Shown here: piece after piece, positions 1 to 6,696 of the stretch
Position numbering within the stretch: position 1 is the first letter of the stretch
Layout of the letters: every line of letters starts with the position of its first letter
NCBI GenBank assembly: GCA_943323675.2
Contig: CALPIR020000102.1
Span: 1 to 7,917, forward strand
Direction of reading: 5' to 3'
Length of the DNA: 7,917 nt
Source of the DNA: Chitinophaga pinensis
GTDB taxonomy: Bacteria > Bacteroidota > Bacteroidia > UKL13-3
Position numbers and translations under genes: made by a program
The notes under the pieces: model-generated
Databases searched by the model: none
Seen by the model: only the letters and a program-made list of their open reading frames with translations
What the model was told of the DNA's origin: nothing

Positions 1-1509
1 AAACCAAGTATAGGAAAAACGACCTGAACCGCCTGAAGCCATAGTGCCAACGGTAGATGTTGCACCTGAGCATATAGTAGCATCATTACCTGCACCTGCC
101 CAAGTTACGATACCTATTGGTGAAGTATAATCGGCAGCATCAGGATTAAAGTTAGCCCAACCATTTGTCCAATTGTTGTTGTTGCCAAATGCACCTTTAT
201 AATTTGTTTGTGTAAAGAATGGATCAGTTAATTTGGTATCACCGAAAGAAGCGCCTGAAGCTGCTACAGATCCTGCTTTGAACCCAAAATCAGGGTTGGT
301 ATAGTTAAATGGATTATTGTATACACTATTAATTGCAGCACTTGTATCTGTTCCATTTGTTACAATGGTTTGACGAACAGTTGCAGCATTTGATGATGAG
401 TTATTTATTGAGTATAAATTACCTGCCAATACATTATTTTTAAAACCCATTGAATCGGTTGCAAATTTGTTTCCTGTACCTGAACCATCAATAAATAAAG
501 CATTAGGCCAACCCATGAAAACTGAGTTAAATATAGATGTTGTAGAGTTTCTACGTATACGTGCACCATTATTAAACGAGTTGCCAGCTAATGAACCTGT
601 TAATGGTGCACTATTAGCTAACGGACCCATAACAGTTACGTTAGAAAATACTGGCCATGTTAATGGGGTATTGTTTGAACCTGCTCCATCGTTATCTGAT
701 TCGAAACCATTTGTAGTTGGTCCTGAACCTCTATCGTAATAAGCTGAATCGCGAATTACCAATGCAAATTGTATCTTACCTTGAAAACCAAAATCTACAT
801 CCAAATCATCATCGATGTTACGGTGAGAGATTAAATATTTAGCGTTTACATTACCACCAAACCACTCAAATCCGTCATCGTTTGCTTGCGTTACTTGTAT
901 GTGGTCTAACTGTGTTCCTTTACCTAAGGCACCCATGGTTAAACCGTTAATTTCGTTACCCGGAGTAATTACCACACCACCGTATTCTAAACGAACATGA
1001 CTTAACACACCAGAGCTATGGTTAACATCAGTACCACCGTATAAACCGTCACCGTTTGCGTTATCCAAATCGCCTTCAATAGCTACTTGTCCTCCAGCCT
1101 CAGCAGCTGCAATAGCTACTGATGGGCCCGTAGTTAAATCAGGGCGATTGATAGGCGCTTTACCTAAAATAATAATCCCACCCCAATCTCCTGCTGCTCT
1201 TTGACCCTTAGGTTTAGAAGAGGTAAATACAATTGGCGCAGTTGCCGTTCCAACTGCATTAATCATTCCATTACGGGTAATAATTAAAGAAGACTTATTG
1301 GCCGCATTGCCCTTAATTAATGAACCTGGTTGAATGGTTAACGTTGCATTATTTTTAACATACACATAACCATCTAAGGTGTACACCGTGTCGCTGTACC
1401 AAGTGGTGTTTGTTGTAATTTCACCGGCAGAAATTGTTCTGGTCTTTTGAGCAAAGGCCATTGCTCCTGTGAAAATTGCTACTACTGCGAGTAAAGCTGA
1501 TTTTTTCAT
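1..1509 (-). CDS. Secreted beta-helix-type surface protein, N-terminal 503 residues (3' end outside window)
   Basis: I translated this open frame by hand from the ATG at 1509; it runs stop-free to base 1, so the gene is cut by the window edge. Residues 1-20 are a clear Sec signal peptide (MKKSALLAVVAIFTGAMAFA, cleavage likely before Q21). Residues 45-115 contain the run DGYVYVKNNATLTIQPGSLI, a GTATAPIVFTS stretch and GDWGGIIILGKAPI. With EINGLTMGALG (186-196), DDGFEWFGG (211-219), an Asp-rich DDDLDVDFGFQGK (233-245) and GFESDNDG (268-275), these fit a Bacteroidota family of exported right-handed beta-helix-like proteins, known to me from homologues and not searched here. Residues about 474-503 (AGNDATICSGATSTVGTMAS, then GGSGRFSYTW) look like the start of a PKD/SprB-type adhesin repeat. 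The full protein is therefore probably much longer and may end in a type IX secretion sorting domain, which is not visible. The substrate is unknown. It is transcribed separately from the receptor gene upstream. Confidence 0.85.
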   Translation of the reverse strand, partial: MKKSALLAVVAIFTGAMAFAQKTRTISAGEITTNTTWYSDTVYTLDGYVYVKNNATLTIQPGSLIKGNAANKSSLIITRNGMINAVGTATAPIVFTSSKPKGQRAAGDWGGIIILGKAPINRPDLTTGPSVAIAAAEAGGQVAIEGDLDNANGDGLYGGTDVNHSSGVLSHVRLEYGGVVITPGNEINGLTMGALGKGTQLDHIQVTQANDDGFEWFGGNVNAKYLISHRNIDDDLDVDFGFQGKIQFALVIRDSAYYDRGSGPTTNGFESDNDGAGSNNTPLTWPVFSNVTVMGPLANSAPLTGSLAGNSFNNGARIRRNSTTSIFNSVFMGWPNALFIDGSGTGNKFATDSMGFKNNVLAGNLYSINNSSSNAATVRQTIVTNGTDTSAAINSVYNNPFNYTNPDFGFKAGSVAASGASFGDTKLTDPFFTQTNYKGAFGNNNNWTNGWANFNPDAADYTSPIGIVTWAGAGNDATICSGATSTVGTMASGGSGRFSYTWF

Positions 1510-1534
1510 GATTATTATATTCTATAATTTTGGT

Positions 1535-1549
1535 CAAAACTAACCCTAC
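1535..1549 (-). promoter_or_regulatory. Putative promoter -7 box with GTAGGG extension, beta-helix gene
   Basis: On the minus strand this reads GTAGGGTTAGTTTTG. Its last eight bases, TAGTTTTG, match the Bacteroidota -7 consensus TAnnTTTG and end 25 nt before the ATG at 1509. No TTG lies 17-23 nt upstream where the -33 element would be expected. Almost the same block occurs at the same distance from the receptor gene start (5324-5337). The match is by eye and no transcription start is known. Confidence 0.45.
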
Positions 1550-1614
1550 CACTTTGCGGTATTGTTACTACAATGTTGTGAAATTGTAAAGACCCTAAAT
1601 ACTTTATGGTTATT

Positions 1615-1642
1615 GGTTGATTAGTTGAGAGGTTGATTAGTT
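1615..1642. repeat. Short direct repeat, two 12-bp copies
   Basis: GGTTGATTAGTT occurs at 1615-1626 and again at 1631-1642, separated by four bases (GAGA). The period is 16 bp, compatible with local slippage. It lies upstream of the beta-helix gene's putative promoter, so a binding-site pair is possible but unsupported. Confidence 0.6.
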
Positions 1643-1756
1643 TGGGATTCAGGAAATTATTTTTAAAATGTTGAGTTTCTTCCTAACTTCATTATTCAAA
1701 AAGCTCATTTTCATTTTTACCGCAGAGTGAAGGGAGTTTTTCGCAGACCATCAGTG

Positions 1757-1783
1757 CAGACCGAAGCGTCTGTCAGTTTTTTT
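1757..1783 (+). terminator. Terminator-like hairpin followed by seven T
   Basis: CAGAC (1757-1761) pairs with GTCTG (1768-1772) around a 6-nt CGAAGC loop, and TTTTTTT follows at 1777-1783. Read on the plus strand this resembles a weak intrinsic terminator, but the stem is only 5 bp and no plus-strand gene precedes it. It may simply be one of the repeat hairpins of this region, or the end of an unannotated small RNA. Confidence 0.25.
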
Positions 1784-1820
1784 GAGGTCAAAGACTATCC
1801 CTTCTGAGTAAATGAGTTCG

Positions 1821-1830
1821 CTTCGCGAAG
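1821..1830. repeat. Perfect 10-bp palindrome CTTCGCGAAG
   Basis: CTTCGCGAAG is its own reverse complement. It sits in the repeat-rich intergenic stretch, 11 bp before another inverted pair, CCCGA (1841-1845) and TCGGG (1859-1863). It could be a protein-binding site or part of a degenerate dispersed repeat. Confidence 0.5.
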
Positions 1831-1865
1831 TATAAGCCTGCCCGAGTGAACCGAGTAATCGGGTT

Positions 1866-1921
1866 GTATCGAGGGTAGGAGGTTAGACAATAAATTAATT
1901 TTAACAATCTCTTCTCGATAC
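1866..1921. repeat. Inverted repeat GTATCGAG / CTCGATAC
   Basis: GTATCGAG at 1866-1873 is exactly inverted as CTCGATAC at 1914-1921, with 40 bp between. On both sides the word CTCGATAC is followed, in its own reading direction, by a C/G-richer tail containing more ACTCG-like words (minus strand 1865-1841; plus strand 1922-1948). This suggests two divergent copies of one repeat placed tail to tail rather than a simple stem. Confidence 0.45.
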
Positions 1922-1995
1922 TCTTTACTGCGTTCCGAACTCGAAGAGGCTGTTGCGTTTAAACATTAATTATCTTGATTAAGTTAAACCATTGC

Positions 1996-2012
1996 CAATG
2001 CCAAAGGCATTG
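1996..2012. repeat. Perfect 7-bp hairpin with AAA loop
   Basis: CAATGCC-AAA-GGCATTG is a perfect 7-bp stem with a 3-nt loop. Its core, GCC-AAA-GGC, closely matches the GCC-GAA-GGC core of the hairpin at 2135-2149. No poly-T tract follows, so it does not look like a terminator. Confidence 0.6.
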
Positions 2013-2020
2013 CTCTGCGT

Positions 2021-2038
2021 GCTCTCAATTTTGTGAGC
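2021..2038. repeat. Imperfect hairpin GCTCtCAA / TTGtGAGC
   Basis: GCTC (2021-2024) pairs with GAGC (2035-2038), and after one T-T mismatch CAA pairs with TTG. It begins 9 bp after the previous hairpin, giving two consecutive stems. Confidence 0.4.
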
Positions 2039-2101
2039 GACAGTGCTCGAATCCTCGCAAGACTATTCAAAAACCTCTGCATTAAAAATCCCAAAGGTCT
2101 G

Positions 2102-2115
2102 ACGCTTTTAAGCGT
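2102..2115. repeat. Near-palindrome ACGCTTTTAAGCGT
   Basis: ACGCTT and AAGCGT are exact inverted copies around TT, giving a 5-6 bp stem. It is one of a series of small stems in this intergenic region. Confidence 0.45.
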
Positions 2116-2134
2116 TCTTACCTTATGACTCCTC

Positions 2135-2149
2135 AAAGCCGAAGGCTTT
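2135..2149. repeat. Perfect 6-bp hairpin with GAA loop
   Basis: AAAGCC-GAA-GGCTTT has a perfect 6-bp stem and 3-nt loop. It shares the GCC-(A/G)AA-GGC core with the hairpin at 1996-2012, supporting a common origin of these stems. Confidence 0.55.
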
Positions 2150-2298
2150 ACTTTATCCCTCTCTTTTCTGTAATAGACTATACTCTATTCTTCGCAAGAC
2201 CATTCACCACCATAAGCGTTAGGATATAAAAAATATTTTACATAGCATAAATGAAGTTTTTGTGAGTTAAATCAAATGAATACCAAAGAGCCTAAAAC

Positions 2299-2329
2299 AA
2301 AAAAGGCTGCCATTTACATGACAGCCTTT
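2299..2329 (-). terminator. Intrinsic terminator of the TonB-dependent receptor gene
   Basis: On the minus strand, beginning 20 nt after the receptor stop codon, AAAGGCTG-T-CAT pairs with ATG-G-CAGCCTTT. This makes a 12-bp stem (one G-U wobble) closed by a GTAA (GNRA-type) loop, and the descending arm runs into six T. This is a strong rho-independent terminator, so the beta-helix gene further left is probably transcribed from its own promoter. Confidence 0.85.
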
Positions 2330-2349
2330 AGTTAATATTTTAGTTTGAT

Positions 2350-5298
2350 TTAAAACTTGTAACTTAATCCTACAGATATCGTTCTACCCATTTTAAAGCG
2401 ATAGATTACGTTATCTAAAGTAGTTAATTCTTTTGCGGCTGCATCAACTTCTGCGGCAGTTGTTCCATTTCTTTTGCGGTTCACTACTTCAGCACGTTTT
2501 TCGGTACTCACGTCATCAAACTTACCATTGGTGTTGTTGTCATGATAAAACACTAAGTCTTGCGCCAATAAATCACCAAAGGTTAACTTAGCATCTAATT
2601 TTTTAAAGAAACGTTTCGATACGCTAAAGTCTATTACATCTCTTGGGTTTTCCCAAACATTTGGAAATGCGCCACTAATTTCTTGTACAGCAAATATTCT
2701 TCTTCCAACTTTATTGTACAATAAACTTGCAGTTAAGTTAGTTTTCAAATCAGTATAACTTAAGCCCATATTTAGTAAGTAGTTCGATTGGCCCTGTAGA
2801 GGACGCTTAGCTGTTTCTGTATTTAATTTAGCAGCTGCAATATTACTTAAATCAACTTCACTGTGTATGTAGGCAAAGTTGGTGGTAAACAAAAAGTTTT
2901 TCATGCTTTTGGTTCCTAACCATTTATCTAACACAGATAAATTCTTTCTAACTTCAACTTCAGCACCAGCATTAATGGCATTGGTATTACTTGTATATCC
3001 TAAGCGGTAACTTCCTCCACCAGTTAAATCAAATACTGGCTCAATGGCATTGGTAAATGTTTTATAAAATAAAGAGAAAGATAACAATTGACCTTCACCC
3101 TGAAAATGCTCAATTCTAAAATCGTAATTATTTATTGATGTACGCTGTAAAGATGGCGTGCCTGTAACATCCATGTTTAAGTTAAAATCATAAAAAATAA
3201 ATGGCGCCAACTCTCTAAACTCAGGACGTGCTAAAGATTTAAAGTAAGCCAAACGAATATTTGTTTTTTCTGTTAACTCATAACTTAAGTTAATTGACGG
3301 CAAAAAGTCAACAACCGTGTTGTTTATGTTAATGGTATCACCTGCAGCACCCAAAGCTTCTAACCTTTGATTGTAACTTTCCATACGTACACCATATACA
3401 GCTCTTGTACGTGCCATAATTCTGTTGGTAAACATGAAGTATGCTGCACCTAACTTAGAACTTGCTTTGTATTTATCTTGTGGATTAACGCGCTCGTCAA
3501 TATAGAATGCATTTTTAATTAAGTTCTCTTTATTAAAAATGGTATTGATGTCTTGTAAAGCAATATCACCTGCTGCAGGATTGCTATAGTTTAATTTGTG
3601 CCCGTATACATTGGCTTCAAAATTACGCTCACGCAATTGATAAAATCCTCCAGCTTTAACCTCTGTTTTAATTTTTTTACCACTTATAAATTCTAATGGC
3701 ATTTGCACATCGGCACCAGCAGAATATAATTGCTCACCTAATTTGGTATACAATCTTCCGTTTTGCGTTAAATCAATGGTTGATTGTAATTGAGCAGTGT
3801 AAGGATTTAATTCTCCTGTATTATCATTAATGGTAGTTGAGCGCGTAAAACGTCTGAAATCTGGGATATCACGTTTAATATTGTTATAGTTTAAAACCCA
3901 CTTTATTTTAAGTTTTGACGCAGTAATAAAATGCTCACCACCCAATTGGTTTGTTAAAAATAAGTTTTGCTGAAAAAGGTAAGCTGTTTTGTTTTCGTAA
4001 TTAACTGGGTCGTTATTCATGTTGTTTTTACCCCAACGCTGAATCGTTTGATCTTCTGAATTGATGTTATAAGCATTTTTAAAGAAGAACTTGTTATGCG
4101 TTCCAATTTTCATGGCTAAATTCACCATTAAACCTACCATTACCTCACGTTTGTAAGATGAATCGTTATAATGGTATAGCTGATCGTTACCTGCTTTCAC
4201 ATCATAGAAATTTCTTTCAGCAGGAGTAAAACGAAAGCTATTGCTATGCGATAATGAAGTGATAAAACCAAACTCGTTTTTCTTACCAAACTTATATTTA
4301 TTACCACCAGATAACTGGAAATTAGAATTAGGGGCAAAAGAATTTACTTTATTTAAACTCCAGTTGTCATTAAACTTTTGGCTATTTTCAAATTTGGTTT
4401 CAGGACTAGATGCTTCGTATTGCGTACGACCCGGTAAACCAGCTGGTACAGCACGTGTTCCATCATCAATACCCAACCAATCTGTTTTTCCGCCTTGGTA
4501 AGTATAACCGTTTTTGAATGTAGTTAACGAGTGCACACCTACGCTACCACCAAACGATAAAAATTTCTCGTCAGGAATGTCGCGTGTATTAATGGTAATC
4601 AAACCACCTGCAAAATCTCCTGGTAAATCAGGTGTTGCAGTTTTAGTGATGGTCATATTAGCCAACATGTTTGATGGAAAAATATCAAATGAGAACGCTT
4701 TTTTATCTGCTTCAGTACTAGGTAATGGAGCACCATTAATGTATGCCGAATTGTACCTATCATTTAATCCGCGAATAACGGCAAACTTGTTGTCTTGAAC
4801 AGTTGCACCACTTACACGTTTCATTACATCACTGGTAGAGTTATCTGGTGATTTTTTGATTACATCAGCCGAAATACCATCAGATACAGTAACCGAATTT
4901 TTTTGTTGAATTAGCAATGCATTAGCACTTTCTTTTTTCAATTCACCTTGCACTACAACTTCACCTAACTCTTTAGAAGATCCTTCTAAAGCTAAATTGA
5001 TGGTTGAAGTTTCGCCACCTTTAACCACAATACCAACCAATTGCTTTTTAATGTATCCCACATAACTTACACTTAAGTTATAGGTACCTGGCTTTAGGTT
5101 AACTATGGTAAATTTACCTTCTAAGTCGGTTGAAGCACCAAAGGATGTGCCCTCAACACTAACAGAGACACCTATTAGTTCCTCTCCATTTTTCTTGTCG
5201 ATTACTTTCCCGGTAATTTTTCCAGTCTGCGCAAAGGCTGTTAATCCAATGGTTAAGGCTAAAACAGTTGTAATTAATTTTTGTAAAGTGATTTTCAT
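2350..5298 (-). CDS. TonB-dependent outer-membrane receptor with CarboxypepD-regulatory-like domain
   Basis: This 982-residue protein is predicted to import a substrate across the outer membrane using TonB/ExbBD energy. Residues 1-24 are a signal peptide (hydrophobic LITTVLALTIGLTAFAQ). Residues 25-107 form a carboxypeptidase-regulatory-like domain (GKITGKVIDKKNGEELIGVS ... PGTYNLSVSYVGY), the usual N-terminal extension of Bacteroidota receptors. GEVVVQG (112-118) is in the position of a TonB box. The plug follows (about 121-240) with VIRGLNDRYNSAYINGAPLP (174-193), AFSFDIFPSN (201-210) and TPDLPGDFAGGLITINTRD (222-240). The rest is the beta-barrel, ending in the aromatic SVGLSYKF expected for outer-membrane insertion. 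No SusD-like lipoprotein is adjacent, so it is probably not a glycan SusCD pair. The substrate cannot be told from the sequence. The ATG at 5298 gives an intact signal peptide. It is flanked by its own promoter-like box and a strong terminator, so it is probably monocistronic. Confidence 0.93.
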   Translation of the reverse strand: MKITLQKLITTVLALTIGLTAFAQTGKITGKVIDKKNGEELIGVSVSVEGTSFGASTDLEGKFTIVNLKPGTYNLSVSYVGYIKKQLVGIVVKGGETSTINLALEGSSKELGEVVVQGELKKESANALLIQQKNSVTVSDGISADVIKKSPDNSTSDVMKRVSGATVQDNKFAVIRGLNDRYNSAYINGAPLPSTEADKKAFSFDIFPSNMLANMTITKTATPDLPGDFAGGLITINTRDIPDEKFLSFGGSVGVHSLTTFKNGYTYQGGKTDWLGIDDGTRAVPAGLPGRTQYEASSPETKFENSQKFNDNWSLNKVNSFAPNSNFQLSGGNKYKFGKKNEFGFITSLSHSNSFRFTPAERNFYDVKAGNDQLYHYNDSSYKREVMVGLMVNLAMKIGTHNKFFFKNAYNINSEDQTIQRWGKNNMNNDPVNYENKTAYLFQQNLFLTNQLGGEHFITASKLKIKWVLNYNNIKRDIPDFRRFTRSTTINDNTGELNPYTAQLQSTIDLTQNGRLYTKLGEQLYSAGADVQMPLEFISGKKIKTEVKAGGFYQLRERNFEANVYGHKLNYSNPAAGDIALQDINTIFNKENLIKNAFYIDERVNPQDKYKASSKLGAAYFMFTNRIMARTRAVYGVRMESYNQRLEALGAAGDTININNTVVDFLPSINLSYELTEKTNIRLAYFKSLARPEFRELAPFIFYDFNLNMDVTGTPSLQRTSINNYDFRIEHFQGEGQLLSFSLFYKTFTNAIEPVFDLTGGGSYRLGYTSNTNAINAGAEVEVRKNLSVLDKWLGTKSMKNFLFTTNFAYIHSEVDLSNIAAAKLNTETAKRPLQGQSNYLLNMGLSYTDLKTNLTASLLYNKVGRRIFAVQEISGAFPNVWENPRDVIDFSVSKRFFKKLDAKLTFGDLLAQDLVFYHDNNTNGKFDDVSTEKRAEVVNRKRNGTTAAEVDAAAKELTTLDNVIYRFKMGRTISVGLSYKF

Positions 5299-5323
5299 TT
5301 GTTTAGGTATTTGAAAACGTTAG

Positions 5324-5337
5324 CAAAAGTACCCTAC
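5324..5337 (-). promoter_or_regulatory. Putative promoter -7 box with GTAGGG extension, receptor gene
   Basis: The minus strand reads GTAGGGTACTTTTG. TACTTTTG matches the Bacteroidota -7 consensus TAnnTTTG and ends 25 nt before the receptor ATG, exactly the spacing seen at the beta-helix gene. A TTG lies 15 nt upstream (5349-5347), shorter than the usual 17-23 nt for a -33 element. The rest of the 170-bp gap up to kbl holds only the kbl terminator. Confidence 0.45.
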
Positions 5338-5419
5338 GTTTCGCTTCAACCCGTTAAACAAAAGTTATCCTTAAGTTAATGTAGCATCAACACTATGTTA
5401 CCAAATTGTTAACACACAG

Positions 5420-5443
5420 AAAAACCCGCGCTTGGCGGGTTTT
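5420..5443 (-). terminator. Intrinsic terminator of kbl
   Basis: On the minus strand, 26 nt after the kbl stop, AAAACCCGC pairs with GCGGGTTTT (9-bp stem, CAAGC loop) and the descending arm ends in five T. This is a GC-strong stem plus U-tract, a good rho-independent terminator that closes the prmA-kbl unit before the receptor gene's promoter. Confidence 0.82.
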
Positions 5444-5469
5444 CGGCAAAAACTAACTTTTGTTAGTTA

Positions 5470-6666
5470 TTATTTTATAACACCCAACTCTTTACCCACT
5501 TTGGTAAATGCAGCAATGGCTTTTTCAATATGATGCGTTTCGTGTGCTGCAGAAAGTTGCACACGTATACGTGCTAAGTTTTTAGGCACAACAGGATAAA
5601 AGAAGCCTGTTACATAGATACCTTCATCCAATAATTTGGTGGCCATTTCCTGCGCTAATTTTGCATCATACAACATTACAGGAACAATTGCACTAGCGCC
5701 ACCGCGTAAATCAAATCCAACTGCTTGCATGCCAGCTTTAAACTGATTAACGTTCATCTCTAACTTATCACGTAATGCAGTGCTTTCGTTTAATAATTTA
5801 AATACTTCAATACTTGCACCAACAATTGCCGGAGCTAATGAGTTACTAAATAAGTATGGGCGAGAGCGTTGACGTAGCAATTCTATGATCTCCTTTTTGC
5901 CGGTTGTATATCCACCCATTGCACCGCCTAAAGCTTTGCCTAAGGTTCCAGTGATTATATCTACACGTCCCATTACATTGCACAACTCGGGAACGCCTCT
6001 TCCGGTTTTACCAATAAATCCTGCACTATGGCATTCATCCGTCATTACCAACGCATCGTATTTATCGGCTAAGTCACAAATTTTATCCATTTGCGCCACA
6101 TATCCATCCATACTAAACACGCCATCGGTTACAATAATTTTAAACCTAACACCTTTTTCGTTTGCGGCAATTAGTTGTGCTTCCAAGTCGGCCATATCAT
6201 TGTTTTTATATCTGTAGCGTTGGGCTTTACATAAGCGCACCCCATCAATAATACTGGCATGATTTAGCTCATCACTTATTATGGCATCTGCTTCTTGAAA
6301 CAATGGTTCAAACACGCCTCCATTTGCATCAAAAGCTGCTGCGTACAAAATGGTATCTTCAGTACCATAAAAATCTGCGATGGTTTTCTCTAATTCTTTA
6401 TGAATGTCTTGGGTACCACAAATAAAACGCACACTACTAACACCAAAACCATGAGTTTCTAGCGCCTTTTTAGCAGCTTCTTTAACACGTGGATGAGATG
6501 ATAAACCCAAATAATTATTAGCGCAAAAATTTAACACACTTTGGCCAGTATTTAAGGTAATTTCTGCCCCCTGCTCCGATACAATAATGCGCTCGCTTTT
6601 ATATAATCCTGCTGCTTTAATATCAGCCAATTCTTGTTGTAAGTGTTGTTGTAATTTACCGTACAT
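5470..6666 (-). CDS. kbl: Glycine C-acetyltransferase (2-amino-3-ketobutyrate CoA ligase)
   Basis: This cytoplasmic PLP enzyme cleaves 2-amino-3-ketobutyrate with CoA to glycine and acetyl-CoA, the second step of threonine breakdown via threonine dehydrogenase. Its 398 residues equal the E. coli Kbl length as I recall it. Family motifs are in order: NFCANNYLGL (46-55), HGFGVSSVRFICGTQD (72-87), AFDANGG (111-117), ISDELNHASIIDGVRLCKA (130-148), TDGVFSMDGY (180-189), TDECHSAG (209-216, PLP-contacting Asp210 and His213), GTLGKALGG (240-248, Schiff-base Lys244), RSRPYLFSNSLAPAIV (267-282) and GFFYPVVPK. The Kbl-specific stretches argue against the related serine palmitoyltransferase, AONS and ALAS enzymes of the alpha-oxoamine synthase family. 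No tdh is adjacent in the window, unlike the E. coli kbl-tdh operon. It follows prmA by 30 bp with no terminator between. The leader lacks a Shine-Dalgarno sequence and is A-rich (a run of seven A). Confidence 0.96.
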   Translation of the reverse strand: MYGKLQQHLQQELADIKAAGLYKSERIIVSEQGAEITLNTGQSVLNFCANNYLGLSSHPRVKEAAKKALETHGFGVSSVRFICGTQDIHKELEKTIADFYGTEDTILYAAAFDANGGVFEPLFQEADAIISDELNHASIIDGVRLCKAQRYRYKNNDMADLEAQLIAANEKGVRFKIIVTDGVFSMDGYVAQMDKICDLADKYDALVMTDECHSAGFIGKTGRGVPELCNVMGRVDIITGTLGKALGGAMGGYTTGKKEIIELLRQRSRPYLFSNSLAPAIVGASIEVFKLLNESTALRDKLEMNVNQFKAGMQAVGFDLRGGASAIVPVMLYDAKLAQEMATKLLDEGIYVTGFFYPVVPKNLARIRVQLSAAHETHHIEKAIAAFTKVGKELGVIK

Positions 6667-6696
6667 ACGTTGTAATCTTTTTTTAATTTATAATAT

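Larger units (their letters stand above)
2055..2206 (+). repeat. Interspersed direct repeat TCGCAAGAC(T/C)ATTCA
   Basis: TCGCAAGACTATTCA (2055-2069) recurs as TCGCAAGACCATTCA (2192-2206), identical at 14 of 15 positions and 137 bp apart. A shortened third copy, TCGCAGACCATCA, lies at 1741-1753. The coordinates span the two best copies. The element is unidentified. Confidence 0.55.
1550..2298. other. Gene-free intergenic region rich in small hairpins and degenerate repeats
   Basis: No convincing reading frame on either strand occupies this stretch between the receptor gene's terminator and the beta-helix gene's promoter. From about 1720 to 2220 it looks different from the flanking genes: less AT-rich, with many short palindromes with 3-6 nt loops (listed separately) and repeated words such as TCGCAAGAC(T/C)ATTCA and CTCGATAC. 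The words resemble degenerate copies of dispersed intergenic repeats of the kind seen in Bacteroidota genomes. Alternatives are a decayed mobile element or an uncharacterised RNA. I see no transposase remnant, tRNA or riboswitch that I recognise. Confidence 0.6.

Noticed and set aside
467..739. Plus-strand 90-residue open frame
   Set aside because: It lies antisense within the well-supported beta-helix coding sequence, has low-complexity Pro/Asn composition and shows no recognisable domain; it is a shadow frame.
1720..2220. CRISPR array
   Set aside because: The repeats are short, unevenly spaced and degenerate, with no regular repeat-spacer pattern and no cas genes in the window.
4241..4798. 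Two plus-strand open frames (4241-4501 and 4514-4798)
   Set aside because: Both are antisense to the receptor's barrel and plug coding region, which has clear family motifs; no independent support.
2350..5298. SusC-type glycan importer
   Set aside because: No SusD homologue is adjacent, and the plug motifs (RGLNDRYNSAYINGAPLP, FSFDIFPSN) point to a different receptor subgroup than SusC.
5105..5314. Plus-strand 69-residue open frame
   Set aside because: It is antisense to the receptor's signal peptide and regulatory domain and overlaps its start and leader; it is a shadow frame.
5885..6217. Plus-strand 110-residue open frame
   Set aside because: It lies entirely antisense to the conserved core of kbl, including the PLP-lysine region.
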